Of a DNA stretch of 64,000 nt, positions 57,493-64,000 are shown piece by piece; the stretch's first letter is position 1; every line of letters begins with the position of its first letter. The DNA comes from Bradyrhizobium prioriisuperbiae. Its GTDB lineage: Bacteria; Pseudomonadota; Alphaproteobacteria; Rhizobiales; Xanthobacteraceae. Location of the stretch: positions 930,001 to 994,000 of the forward strand of contig NZ_CP135921.1 in assembly GCF_032397745.1 (NCBI RefSeq), in the 5' to 3' direction. The position numbers and the translations under genes were made by a program. The notes beneath the pieces are model-generated. The model saw only the letters and a program-made list of their open reading frames with translations. It was not told the origin of the DNA and made no database searches.

Positions 57493-58291
57493 GTTCGCGC
57501 GGCGCGGAGATGCCAGCCGCAGTCTCGCGGCGATGTCTCTTGCGCTCGTACATCGCGAGATCGGCGCGCTCCAGCGCAGCAACCGCATCGTCGACCCCAG
57601 CGAGAACCGTGACGCCGGTCGACGCCCCCGACATGATCGAGTGGCCGCGAAACACGAAGGTCAGGCGATCGATCGCATCCTCCAGCGCACGTGCCTTCGC
57701 CAGTGCATCGGCCTCACTCAAATTCCACAGCAGCACCGCGAACTCATCACCGCCGAGCCGGCCCACCATGTCGGACGAACGCACGTGCCGCTGCATCACA
57801 TGGACGATGCCCTTGAGCACGGCATCGCCCGCCGCATGCCCGAACGCATCGTTGATCGGCTTCAGGCGATCGACATCGAGCACGATCAGCGCGCCGCTGG
57901 CCTGGTAGCGCTTGATGTAGGCAAGCGCACGGGTCAGCTCACGTTCGAAACCGCGGCGATTCAAGACGTCGAGCAGGACATCGGTTTCGGCGACCCCTTC
58001 CAGGTTCGCGATCCGCGCCTTGGCGCGGGTGAGCTGGATCGTGAGCTTGCGAAGCCTGACTTCCAGTTTTGCGGTGTCCGGATGCCCCAGGACCGTCTGC
58101 GGGGCAGCGTTCCCTCCCCCGCGACCGGTTGACGCTGTTTTGGGGCCGGTCGCCGGATTGCCGCCTGCCCGGTCGGAGCCGAGGCGGCCCGGTTTGGCTG
58201 ATGTCGCGGACTTCAGTCCGGATTTCGATGCGGATCCCGACTTGGAACCGCCTTTGGGCTTCGATTTTGGTCTGGGCGGTGTTTTGGTCAT
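57482..58291 (-). CDS. GGDEF diguanylate cyclase with disordered basic N-terminus
   Basis: A 269-residue protein from ATG 58291. The first 80 or so residues are basic and low-complexity (PPRPKSKPKGGSKSGSASKS), probably unstructured. A coiled coil (LEVRLRKLTIQLTRAKARI) leads to a GGDEF domain with DVLLDVLNRRGFER, LDVDRLKPINDAFGHAAGD and the intact motif RLGGDEFAVL, so cyclase activity is expected. It lacks membrane segments and sensor domains. Confidence 0.92.
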   Translation of the reverse strand: MTKTPPRPKSKPKGGSKSGSASKSGLKSATSAKPGRLGSDRAGGNPATGPKTASTGRGGGNAAPQTVLGHPDTAKLEVRLRKLTIQLTRAKARIANLEGVAETDVLLDVLNRRGFERELTRALAYIKRYQASGALIVLDVDRLKPINDAFGHAAGDAVLKGIVHVMQRHVRSSDMVGRLGGDEFAVLLWNLSEADALAKARALEDAIDRLTFVFRGHSIMSGASTGVTVLAGVDDAVAALERADLAMYERKRHRRETAAGISAPRELTR

Positions 58292-58537
58292 GATCTCTGC
58301 GGGAACCGGAACCAAGACTGTTGCCTCGATTCACCATGACAGGATAGTTCATTCCACGGTGCTTGCCAGCGTCGGCCGGTTCGGCAAGGGTACTTCCCGG
58401 CGGCAGCGCCGGAACTCGCCAAATCATTGAACGGCCGTATGTTCCTGATACAGCCCGCTATTCCACTTCGCTTGAAGACACGCCCCATATGAGCCTGATA
58501 CGGTGCTTTTGATTCCGAATTTTACAAAGATTTCTGC

Positions 58538-59026
58538 ATGACAACCGCCGTCGCCATCATCATGGGAAGCCAGTCCGACTGGGAAACCATGCGCCACGCC
58601 GCCGAGACCCTGACCGCCCTGGGCGTCGGCCATGAGGCCCGCATCGTCTCGGCGCACCGGACCCCCGATCGGCTGTTCGCGTTCGCCAAGGGCGCCAAGG
58701 CGGCCGGCTTCCAGATCATCATTGCCGGCGCCGGCGGGGCAGCCCATCTGCCGGGCATGGCGGCGTCGCTGACGGAACTGCCGGTATTTGGCGTGCCCGT
58801 CGAATCCAAGGCCCTCTCGGGCATGGATTCGCTTTATTCCATCGTCCAGATGCCAGCCGGCATTCCGGTCGGAACGCTCGCGATCGGCAAGGCCGGCGCG
58901 ATCAATGCGGCGCTGCTCGCCGCCAGCGTGTTGGCGCTCAACGATGCCGGACTGGCCGGCAGGCTTGCAGAGTGGCGCAAGCGGCAAACCGAGGCGGTGA
59001 AAGAGCGCCCGGAGGGAACTGCGTGA
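58538..59026 (+). CDS. purE: N5-carboxyaminoimidazole ribonucleotide mutase
   Basis: PurE (162 residues) shifts the carboxyl group of N5-CAIR to form CAIR in purine synthesis. Motifs: [39 protein letters not shown] and [14 protein letters not shown]. It overlaps purK by 4 nt (GTGA), so translation is coupled. Confidence 0.97.
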   Translation: MTTAVAIIMGSQSDWETMRHAAETLTALGVGHEARIVSAHRTPDRLFAFAKGAKAAGFQIIIAGAGGAAHLPGMAASLTELPVFGVPVESKALSGMDSLYSIVQMPAGIPVGTLAIGKAGAINAALLAASVLALNDAGLAGRLAEWRKRQTEAVKERPEGTA

Positions 59027-60132
59027 CATCTTCAAAGCAGGTGAAGCTGAAGCCCGGCGACACCATCGGAATTCTCGGCGGCGGACAATTGGGCCGGATG
59101 CTGGCCTTGGCGGCGGCGCGGCTTGGACTGCGTGCGCAGGTGTTTTCGCCCGATCCGGATTCGCCGGCATTCGACGTCGTGCAGCACGCGACCTGCGCCG
59201 AATATGCCGACGTCGAGGCGCTGGAGCTGTTTGCCTCCGATGTCGACGTCATCACCTATGAGTTCGAGAACGTTCCGGCGGCGACCGCAATGATTCTCGA
59301 GGCGCGGCGACCGGTACTGCCCGACACCAGGGTGCTGGCGACCACCCAGGATCGGCTGGCCGAAAAAGACTTCGTGACAAAGCTCGGCATTGCGACAGCG
59401 CGTTATGTCGACGTGTCGTCGGCGGAAAGCCTGACAGTGGCCGTGGCGCAGATCGGACGGCCGGCGGTGCTGAAGACCCGCCGCTTCGGCTATGACGGCA
59501 AGGGCCAGATCATGGTGCGCGAGGGCGACGATCTCGACACCGTCTGGACCGATCTCGAGACCAAGTCCGCCATCCTGGAGGCCTTCGTGCCGTTCGAGCG
59601 GGAGATTTCGGTGATCGCGGCACGCAGCGCCGATGGCCATGTGGTCTGCTTCGATGTCACCGAGAACGAGCACCGCGACCACATCCTGAAGTTTTCCACC
59701 GCTCCGGCGCGCATTTCCGCCGCGCTGGCCGAGCAGGCCCGCGGGATCGCCACCACCATCGCCGATGCGCTCGATTATGTCGGCGTGCTCGCGGTCGAGC
59801 TGTTCGTGGTGCCGGGCACGGAGGGGCCGCGCCTGCTGGTCAACGAGATCGCGCCGCGGGTGCACAATTCCGGTCACTGGACCCTGGACGGCGCCTCGGT
59901 GTCGCAGTTCGAGCAGCACATCCGGGCCATTGCCGGCTGGCCGCTGGCGAGCCCGGTCCGACATGGCGAGGTCACCATGACCAACCTGATCGGCGACGAT
60001 ATCGACAGCTACGGGAACTGGCTGACCGTCCCCGGCGCCACCGTCCATCTGTATGGCAAGGGCGCAGCCCGTCCCGGCCGCAAGATGGGCCACGTGACGG
60101 AGGTCAAATCGGCCCCGAAATCGGCCAAATAG
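59023..60132 (+). CDS. purK: 5-(carboxyamino)imidazole ribonucleotide synthase
   Basis: PurK (369 residues from GTG 59023) carboxylates AIR to N5-CAIR with ATP and bicarbonate. It begins [24 protein letters not shown], has the ATP-grasp segments [19 protein letters not shown] and [17 protein letters not shown], and the metal-binding [17 protein letters not shown]. The GTG start is set by its overlap with the purE stop; upstream in-frame codons belong to purE in another frame. Confidence 0.97.
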   Translation: MTSSKQVKLKPGDTIGILGGGQLGRMLALAAARLGLRAQVFSPDPDSPAFDVVQHATCAEYADVEALELFASDVDVITYEFENVPAATAMILEARRPVLPDTRVLATTQDRLAEKDFVTKLGIATARYVDVSSAESLTVAVAQIGRPAVLKTRRFGYDGKGQIMVREGDDLDTVWTDLETKSAILEAFVPFEREISVIAARSADGHVVCFDVTENEHRDHILKFSTAPARISAALAEQARGIATTIADALDYVGVLAVELFVVPGTEGPRLLVNEIAPRVHNSGHWTLDGASVSQFEQHIRAIAGWPLASPVRHGEVTMTNLIGDDIDSYGNWLTVPGATVHLYGKGAARPGRKMGHVTEVKSAPKSAK

Positions 60133-60231
60133 GCCCCCAAAACCCGGCCAACAAAGCGGCCGCGTTATGCGTAAAAATCAGCCCGGAAGGTGGACATTCC
60201 CGGTTTGATCTGTTATCTCCGCGCCCTTGAA

Positions 60232-60262
60232 GCGAAAGGCGTGGCCTTAGCCGGCCCTTCGC
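60232..60262 (+). promoter_or_regulatory. Hairpin in the rpsU leader
   Basis: GCGAAAGGC...GGCC pairs with GCCGGCCCTTCGC some 40 nt upstream of the rpsU start. There is no T-run after it, so it looks like a leader structure, possibly a target of autoregulation, rather than a terminator. Confidence 0.4.
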
Positions 60263-60304
60263 GTTCTTCCGAATTTCTGATTTGAACAGACAAAAGGATG
60301 CCGC

Positions 60305-60616
60305 GTGCAGGTTCTCGTCCGCGATAACAATGTCGACCAGGCTCTCAAGGCGCTGAAGAAGAAGATGCAGCGCGAGGGCATTTTCCGCGAGATGAAGCTC
60401 CGCGGTCATTATGAGAAGCCCTCTGAGAAGAAGGCCCGCGAAAAGGCGGAAGCCGTTCGCCGTGCCCGCAAGCTCGCACGCAAGAAGCTGCAGCGTGAAG
60501 GCCTGCTGCCGATGAAGCCGAAGCCGGCTTTCGGCGCCCCCGGCGCGGATCGCGGTGGACGCGGCCCAGGTGCTGGCGCTGGTGGTCCGGGTGCAGGTCC
60601 GCGCGGACCGCGCTAA
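60305..60616 (+). CDS. rpsU: 30S ribosomal protein S21 with extended C-terminus
   Basis: S21 (103 residues from GTG 60305, AAGGA upstream) binds the platform of the small subunit. The core [20 protein letters not shown] and [20 protein letters not shown] is canonical; E. coli S21 has about 71 residues. The extra tail (from about residue 73) is Gly/Pro/Ala-rich ([11 protein letters not shown]) and is likely disordered. It lies 172 nt after purK. Confidence 0.97.
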   Translation: MQVLVRDNNVDQALKALKKKMQREGIFREMKLRGHYEKPSEKKAREKAEAVRRARKLARKKLQREGLLPMKPKPAFGAPGADRGGRGPGAGAGGPGAGPRGPR

Positions 60617-60640
60617 GCCTCAATTCATCCATGGAATACG

Positions 60641-60669
60641 AAAACGCGGGCTGTCGGCCCGCGTTTTTT
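60641..60669 (+). terminator. Rho-independent terminator of rpsU
   Basis: ACGCGGGC pairs with GCCCGCGT around loop TGTCG, with six T residues after it, 28 nt past the stop. Confidence 0.95.
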
Positions 60670-60689
60670 GTTGCCTGTTTCACTCGAAC

Positions 60690-61508
60690 TCAGTCCGTGC
60701 CGCTCAGGAAAGCCCGGGCGATCTCCACCGCTCCCAGCGTGTCGAGATTGATGTGAGTGCCGAGCGGAAACGCGACAAACCGTTTCTGTCCGGCTCCCAG
60801 ATTTCCAGGTGCCAAGTCGAACAATCGCCGGCCGAACGCTATCGGGATAACCGTATCCTGCTCGCCGTGCATCACCAGCAGGGGCGCCTTGAGCGCAGCG
60901 ATGCGGGTGTCCGACGCAAACCGGTCGCGCAGCAGCAGGCTGACCGGCAGCCATGGAAACGCCCCAGCAGCAACGGCGACAGTGGACGTGTAGGGCGCCT
61001 CCAGGATGAGCTTGCCGACCGGGCGCGTCGTGGCGACGGCGACCGCGACGCCCGTTCCCAGCGAATAGCCCCATGGGACAAGACGATCACTGCTGTAGCG
61101 CGCCGCGGCGAAGTCGTAGGCGGCAGCGGCATCGTTCAGCAGTCCCTGCTCGGTCGGCTGCCCGGTCGAGCCGCCATAGCCGCGGAATGACAGCGCGACG
61201 AGCCCGGTGCCGTCAGCGACGATGGCGCGGAGGCGCTGGACCCGCCACGCCAGCACATCGCCATTGCCGTGAAAGAACATGACGACCGGTTTGCCCGGCC
61301 TGGGCGCGACATGCCAGACGATGACTTTCTCACCGTCCCGGGTCTCGAGGACAACTTCCTCGGCCTCGGCAAATCCCGCTGTCACAGGCGCGGTTCTTGA
61401 GGTCTGCGGCACCGGATACATCAGGGCGCGCTGAAAGATGAACATGATAACGACCACGGCCAGATAGGCTGCGAGCGCGCCACCAGCGATCCATCGCACA
61501 AGGGTCAT
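60690..61508 (-). CDS. Membrane-anchored alpha/beta hydrolase (Bem46/ABHD13-like)
   Basis: A 272-residue hydrolase with an N-terminal membrane helix (GGALAAYLAVVVIMFIFQRAL). Fold motifs: oxyanion VVMFFHGNGD, nucleophile elbow PWGYSLGTG, acid region LLVMHGEQDTVIP and a late His in FPLGTHINLD. This order is that of ABHD13/Bem46-type proteins, whose substrates are mostly unknown. ATG 61508 matches the family's start; GTG 61547 or TTG 61550 would add about 14 residues. Confidence 0.85.
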   Translation of the reverse strand: MTLVRWIAGGALAAYLAVVVIMFIFQRALMYPVPQTSRTAPVTAGFAEAEEVVLETRDGEKVIVWHVAPRPGKPVVMFFHGNGDVLAWRVQRLRAIVADGTGLVALSFRGYGGSTGQPTEQGLLNDAAAAYDFAAARYSSDRLVPWGYSLGTGVAVAVATTRPVGKLILEAPYTSTVAVAAGAFPWLPVSLLLRDRFASDTRIAALKAPLLVMHGEQDTVIPIAFGRRLFDLAPGNLGAGQKRFVAFPLGTHINLDTLGAVEIARAFLSGTD

Positions 61509-61564
61509 CCGCCAGATCCAAGACAGCGCCGCGACCGGGGCTTTCACCAAGACCTTAACGCCAA

Positions 61565-61587
61565 TAAAAACGGGCCCGAAGGCCCGT
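61565..61587 (-). terminator. Rho-independent terminator of the gene at 61615
   Basis: ACGGGCC pairs with GGCCCGT around loop CGAA (TTCG on the transcript), followed on the minus strand by five T residues, 28 nt past the stop. Confidence 0.93.
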
Positions 61588-61614
61588 ATCGTTCATTCCT
61601 GAATTTAACCCGCG

Positions 61615-62520
61615 CTATTGCGGCACAATCGTGTGGATGACCGAGCGCGCCGCAGACAGCACATCGTCAGCGACCGAAGTCCGCGTCGACGCCGGCTGAA
61701 GATCGATGGGCGGCCGGGCTGCGGGAATGTCGGCGGGCGGGATCAAGCGGTTGGCGTCGACCATACGCCGCGGCGGCGGCACATAAAGCGGGGGTGCCTG
61801 CGGGACATCGCCAACGCTGGCCTCCACTGATGGCGCCATCACGGTCACCGGCGGCGGCAGAGGCTGCACGGCGGCGGTGCGCGGCTGGACAGCCGGCGGA
61901 ACGGCGACAACGTTCATGCGCACCGGCTCACGGGACGCCGGGAGTGGTGCCTCACGAACCGCTTCGCGGACAGGCTCGCGAACCGGCTCCAGGGCATGCT
62001 GCGGCTCGGCCGGACGCGTCGCCTCCCCCGAGTTGCGCAGGCGCTCGATCGCCGCGCGGGCGAGTTCGTTGGCATCACGGTCGCGGCGTTCATCGGTCTG
62101 GGCTGGAGCTGCGGGCGCGATCGATGCGGTGGCGGTCTCATTGGTCGGCGGCAGCACCATTCGCACGGCGGCCTTCTCGCGCGGAGCCGGCCGTTTCGCG
62201 TCGGCGGAGGCCTTGGTATCGGCCTTGGCTGCCTCAACCGGCTTCTCAACGGCTTTGCCCTTGGCATCCGGCTTGCTGTCCGGAGCCGCCGAGGCTTCAG
62301 ACTTCGCAGTCTCAGACTTCGCAGTCTCAGACTTGGGCGTGACGTCGATCGCACCCTGGTCATCGCTAGCGCCCGGCGCGGCCTTCGAATAGGCGGCAGC
62401 CTTCGGCGCATCGGATCCCGCCTTGGGGATAATGTAATGGTTAACGATGTACGCGCCGACGACGGTCGCGATCACCGATGGAAATATCTGAAGGAAGAAC
62501 TGCGATACGTATTTCAGCAT
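61615..62520 (-). CDS. Membrane-anchored low-complexity protein of unknown function
   Basis: A 301-residue protein with one N-terminal hydrophobic helix (FFLQIFPSVIATVVGAYIV) and then a long Ala/Pro/Lys/Glu-rich, mostly disordered region containing short repeats: SETAK twice in a row (a 15-nt duplication at 62301-62330) and REPVREPVREAVREAP. No catalytic domain is visible. The organisation resembles linkers of envelope proteins. Coding is supported by codon bias and a downstream terminator. Confidence 0.78.
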   Translation of the reverse strand: MLKYVSQFFLQIFPSVIATVVGAYIVNHYIIPKAGSDAPKAAAYSKAAPGASDDQGAIDVTPKSETAKSETAKSEASAAPDSKPDAKGKAVEKPVEAAKADTKASADAKRPAPREKAAVRMVLPPTNETATASIAPAAPAQTDERRDRDANELARAAIERLRNSGEATRPAEPQHALEPVREPVREAVREAPLPASREPVRMNVVAVPPAVQPRTAAVQPLPPPVTVMAPSVEASVGDVPQAPPLYVPPPRRMVDANRLIPPADIPAARPPIDLQPASTRTSVADDVLSAARSVIHTIVPQ

Positions 62521-62689
62521 GACCCAGCAAGACCCGCCTTTTCCCGGGGTTTTGATGCGGGAACTTTAGGGCCGATTGAGGGATCAACTGCGACGGTTCG
62601 GTGGCAAAGACCGCAAACTCATCACGGCTGATGACAAATCTGTTTCGAAGCCGCCGACAGGACGCGGATCGTCACTGCCGCTGGCCCCC

Positions 62690-63787
62690 TCAGGGCGCGA
62701 ACACCATGAACACGAACACCGCGAACACCAGCATGTGAACCAGCCCGAACAGGATATTGGTGCGGCCGGTGCCGAGCGTCAGCATGCTGATCAGGATGGT
62801 CATGATCAGCAGCACCATTTCCCGGGCTCCAAGCCCGAGCACCAGCGGCTTGTCTAGCACAAAGGTCGCGATCGCGACGGCGGGAATGGTCAGCCCGATG
62901 GTCGCCAGCGACGATCCCAGCGCCAGATTGATGCTCTTTTGCAGGTCGTTCTTGCGGGCGGCGGCGACCGCGGCAACGCTCTCCGGCAGCAGGATCAGCA
63001 GCGCCACCAGCACACCGGCGAAGGCGGGCGGCGCGCCGATCATCGCCGCACCGGCGTCGACCACGATGGAGAACTTCTTCGCCAGCAGCACAACAGCCAG
63101 CAAAGACACCAGCAGCAGAGACAAGCTGATCAGCAGCGTCCGGTTCGAAGTGCGCGAGTCCGGCCCGCTCTGCTCGATCTGGCCGACAATGAAGTAATCA
63201 CGGTGCCGGACGGTCTGGGTATAGAGGAACACGCCATAGAGGACGATGGTGACGATGCTGACGAAGGTCAGTTGGGCTGTGGAATAGAGCGGCCCTGGTG
63301 CCGCCAGCGTGTAGTTCGGCATGATCAGCGTGACGGTCGCCAGCACGATCAGCACGCAGAGGTACAAATTGACGCCGGAGACCTGGAAATCCTGCTCGCG
63401 GAAGCGCAAACCGCCGGCGAGGATGCAGAGTCCGACCAGGCCGTTACAGACGATCATGACCACTGCGAACACGGTGTCGCGCGCCAGCGCGGAATTGGAG
63501 CCTTCGCCCAGCATCAAGGTGACGATCAGGGCGACTTCGATGATGGTCACGGCGAGCGTCAGCAGCAGCGTGCCGTAGGGTTCGCCGATCCGCTCGGCGA
63601 TGACTTCGGCGTGATGAACGGCGGCGAACACCGTACCGAACAGGATGACCAGCAGCACGGCCGCGAAAACCAAACCGCCGGCGCCCGGCTTGTAGGACAG
63701 GCCGAAGACAACGGTCGCAGCGAAGAACAGGACGGCCAGCGACGGGAACATCCAAGACGAGCGTGGCATCGGACCGTGTACGCTCAT
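62690..63787 (-). CDS. chaA: ChaA-type calcium (sodium)/proton antiporter
   Basis: A 365-residue inner-membrane CaCA-family antiporter with about 11 helices. The two inverted repeat motifs are GTLLLTLAVTIIEVALIVTLM and LLPESVAAVAAARKNDLQKSINLALGSSLATIGL, each with the ion-binding acidic residue. ChaA moves Ca2+, Na+ or K+ out against protons. ATG 63787 has GGGAGA upstream; a start at 63802 is possible. Confidence 0.92.
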   Translation of the reverse strand: MSVHGPMPRSSWMFPSLAVLFFAATVVFGLSYKPGAGGLVFAAVLLVILFGTVFAAVHHAEVIAERIGEPYGTLLLTLAVTIIEVALIVTLMLGEGSNSALARDTVFAVVMIVCNGLVGLCILAGGLRFREQDFQVSGVNLYLCVLIVLATVTLIMPNYTLAAPGPLYSTAQLTFVSIVTIVLYGVFLYTQTVRHRDYFIVGQIEQSGPDSRTSNRTLLISLSLLLVSLLAVVLLAKKFSIVVDAGAAMIGAPPAFAGVLVALLILLPESVAAVAAARKNDLQKSINLALGSSLATIGLTIPAVAIATFVLDKPLVLGLGAREMVLLIMTILISMLTLGTGRTNILFGLVHMLVFAVFVFMVFAP

Positions 63788-63876
63788 GCTGGTCTCCCTC
63801 ATCTCTGCCGCCGCAGCGGCCGAATCGAAAGACTAGCGTTCCCTGTTGACCGTGTCGCCTGCCCGCGATCTGCGAC

Positions 63877-64000
63877 CTACTGGAAATTCGCCGGCCGCTT
63901 CTCGATGAAGGCCCGCACGGCTTCCTTGTGCTGGGCCGTGCCCGCCGCTCTCACCATGTTCTCGGCTTCGTGGTCCAGCGACGTGAGGAAATCCACCATC
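63877..64000 (-). CDS. Enoyl-CoA hydratase/isomerase, C-terminal fragment (5' end outside window)
   Basis: The last 40 or so codons of a minus-strand gene, ending in HKEAVRAFIEKRPANFQ and TAG. The segment HEAENMVRAAGTAQHKEAV matches the C-terminal helix of enoyl-CoA hydratases/isomerases (crotonase fold). Substrate cannot be told from this piece. It runs off the right edge. Confidence 0.75.
   Translation of the reverse strand, partial: MVDFLTSLDHEAENMVRAAGTAQHKEAVRAFIEKRPANFQ

Overview
The window is chromosomal DNA from an alphaproteobacterium of the Bradyrhizobium / Rhodopseudomonas / Nitrobacter group (order Hyphomicrobiales). This rests on the high GC content, the gene families present (a serC-serA pair behind a serC-type RNA leader, DUF992, Omp25/31-like barrels, paired YdcH/DUF465 proteins, purE-purK-rpsU, a long-tailed UvrB) and the clean GC hairpin terminators. 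I see no rRNA, tRNA, CRISPR array, insertion sequence or prophage. The species assignment is inferred from protein resemblance only.

Region by region. 1-3.4 kb: the end of a SAM methyltransferase, a membrane-anchored AraC regulator and a beta-lactamase-fold hydrolase. 3.4-7 kb: serine biosynthesis (serC leader, serC, serA) and a glutathione S-transferase gene broken by an in-frame amber codon. 7-12 kb: two outer-membrane barrels, a fosmidomycin-resistance-type exporter and glmM. 12-18 kb: a small acidic protein, an FMN-dependent hydroxy-acid dehydrogenase, a secreted protein, an aroE / GlcG-like pair, and an XRE regulator with a SulP anion transporter behind a strong palindrome. 18-23 kb: an EF-G-like GTPase with an altered G3 motif, two tandem DUF992 secreted proteins and an aspartate aminotransferase.

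23-36 kb: a GT87-type membrane glycosyltransferase, a GST, a 56-residue membrane microprotein, a PQQ-type sugar dehydrogenase, a membrane PAS protein without output domain, a PlsC-like acyltransferase, an aldo/keto reductase, a large flotillin-like SPFH protein, and the DUF1800-DUF1501 pair converging on it. 36-44 kb: a CWC cysteine-rich protein overlapping a SemiSWEET, two GSTs, a DUF4394 protein, uvrB, a CsaA-like tRNA-binding protein and two SnoaL-fold proteins around a small membrane protein. 44-52 kb: the two subunits of a succinyl-CoA:3-ketoacid CoA-transferase, an AsmA protein, and a tight operon of a divergent GlpD-like oxidoreductase with a polyamine-type ABC importer (ATPase and two permeases, no binding protein). 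52-64 kb: a PAS-GGDEF-EAL protein with a damaged GGDEF motif, an L-2-hydroxyglutarate oxidase-like enzyme, two YdcH proteins, a GGDEF protein, purE-purK-rpsU, an alpha/beta hydrolase, a low-complexity membrane protein, a ChaA-type antiporter and the end of an enoyl-CoA hydratase.

Most of this is core chromosome. I do not see an obvious multi-gene system of a new kind. The stretches most worth following up are the GlpD-like/Pot operon, the EF-G-like protein, the XRE-SulP palindrome, the broken GST and the unrecognised microprotein. All functional statements come from motif reading; no database search was run.
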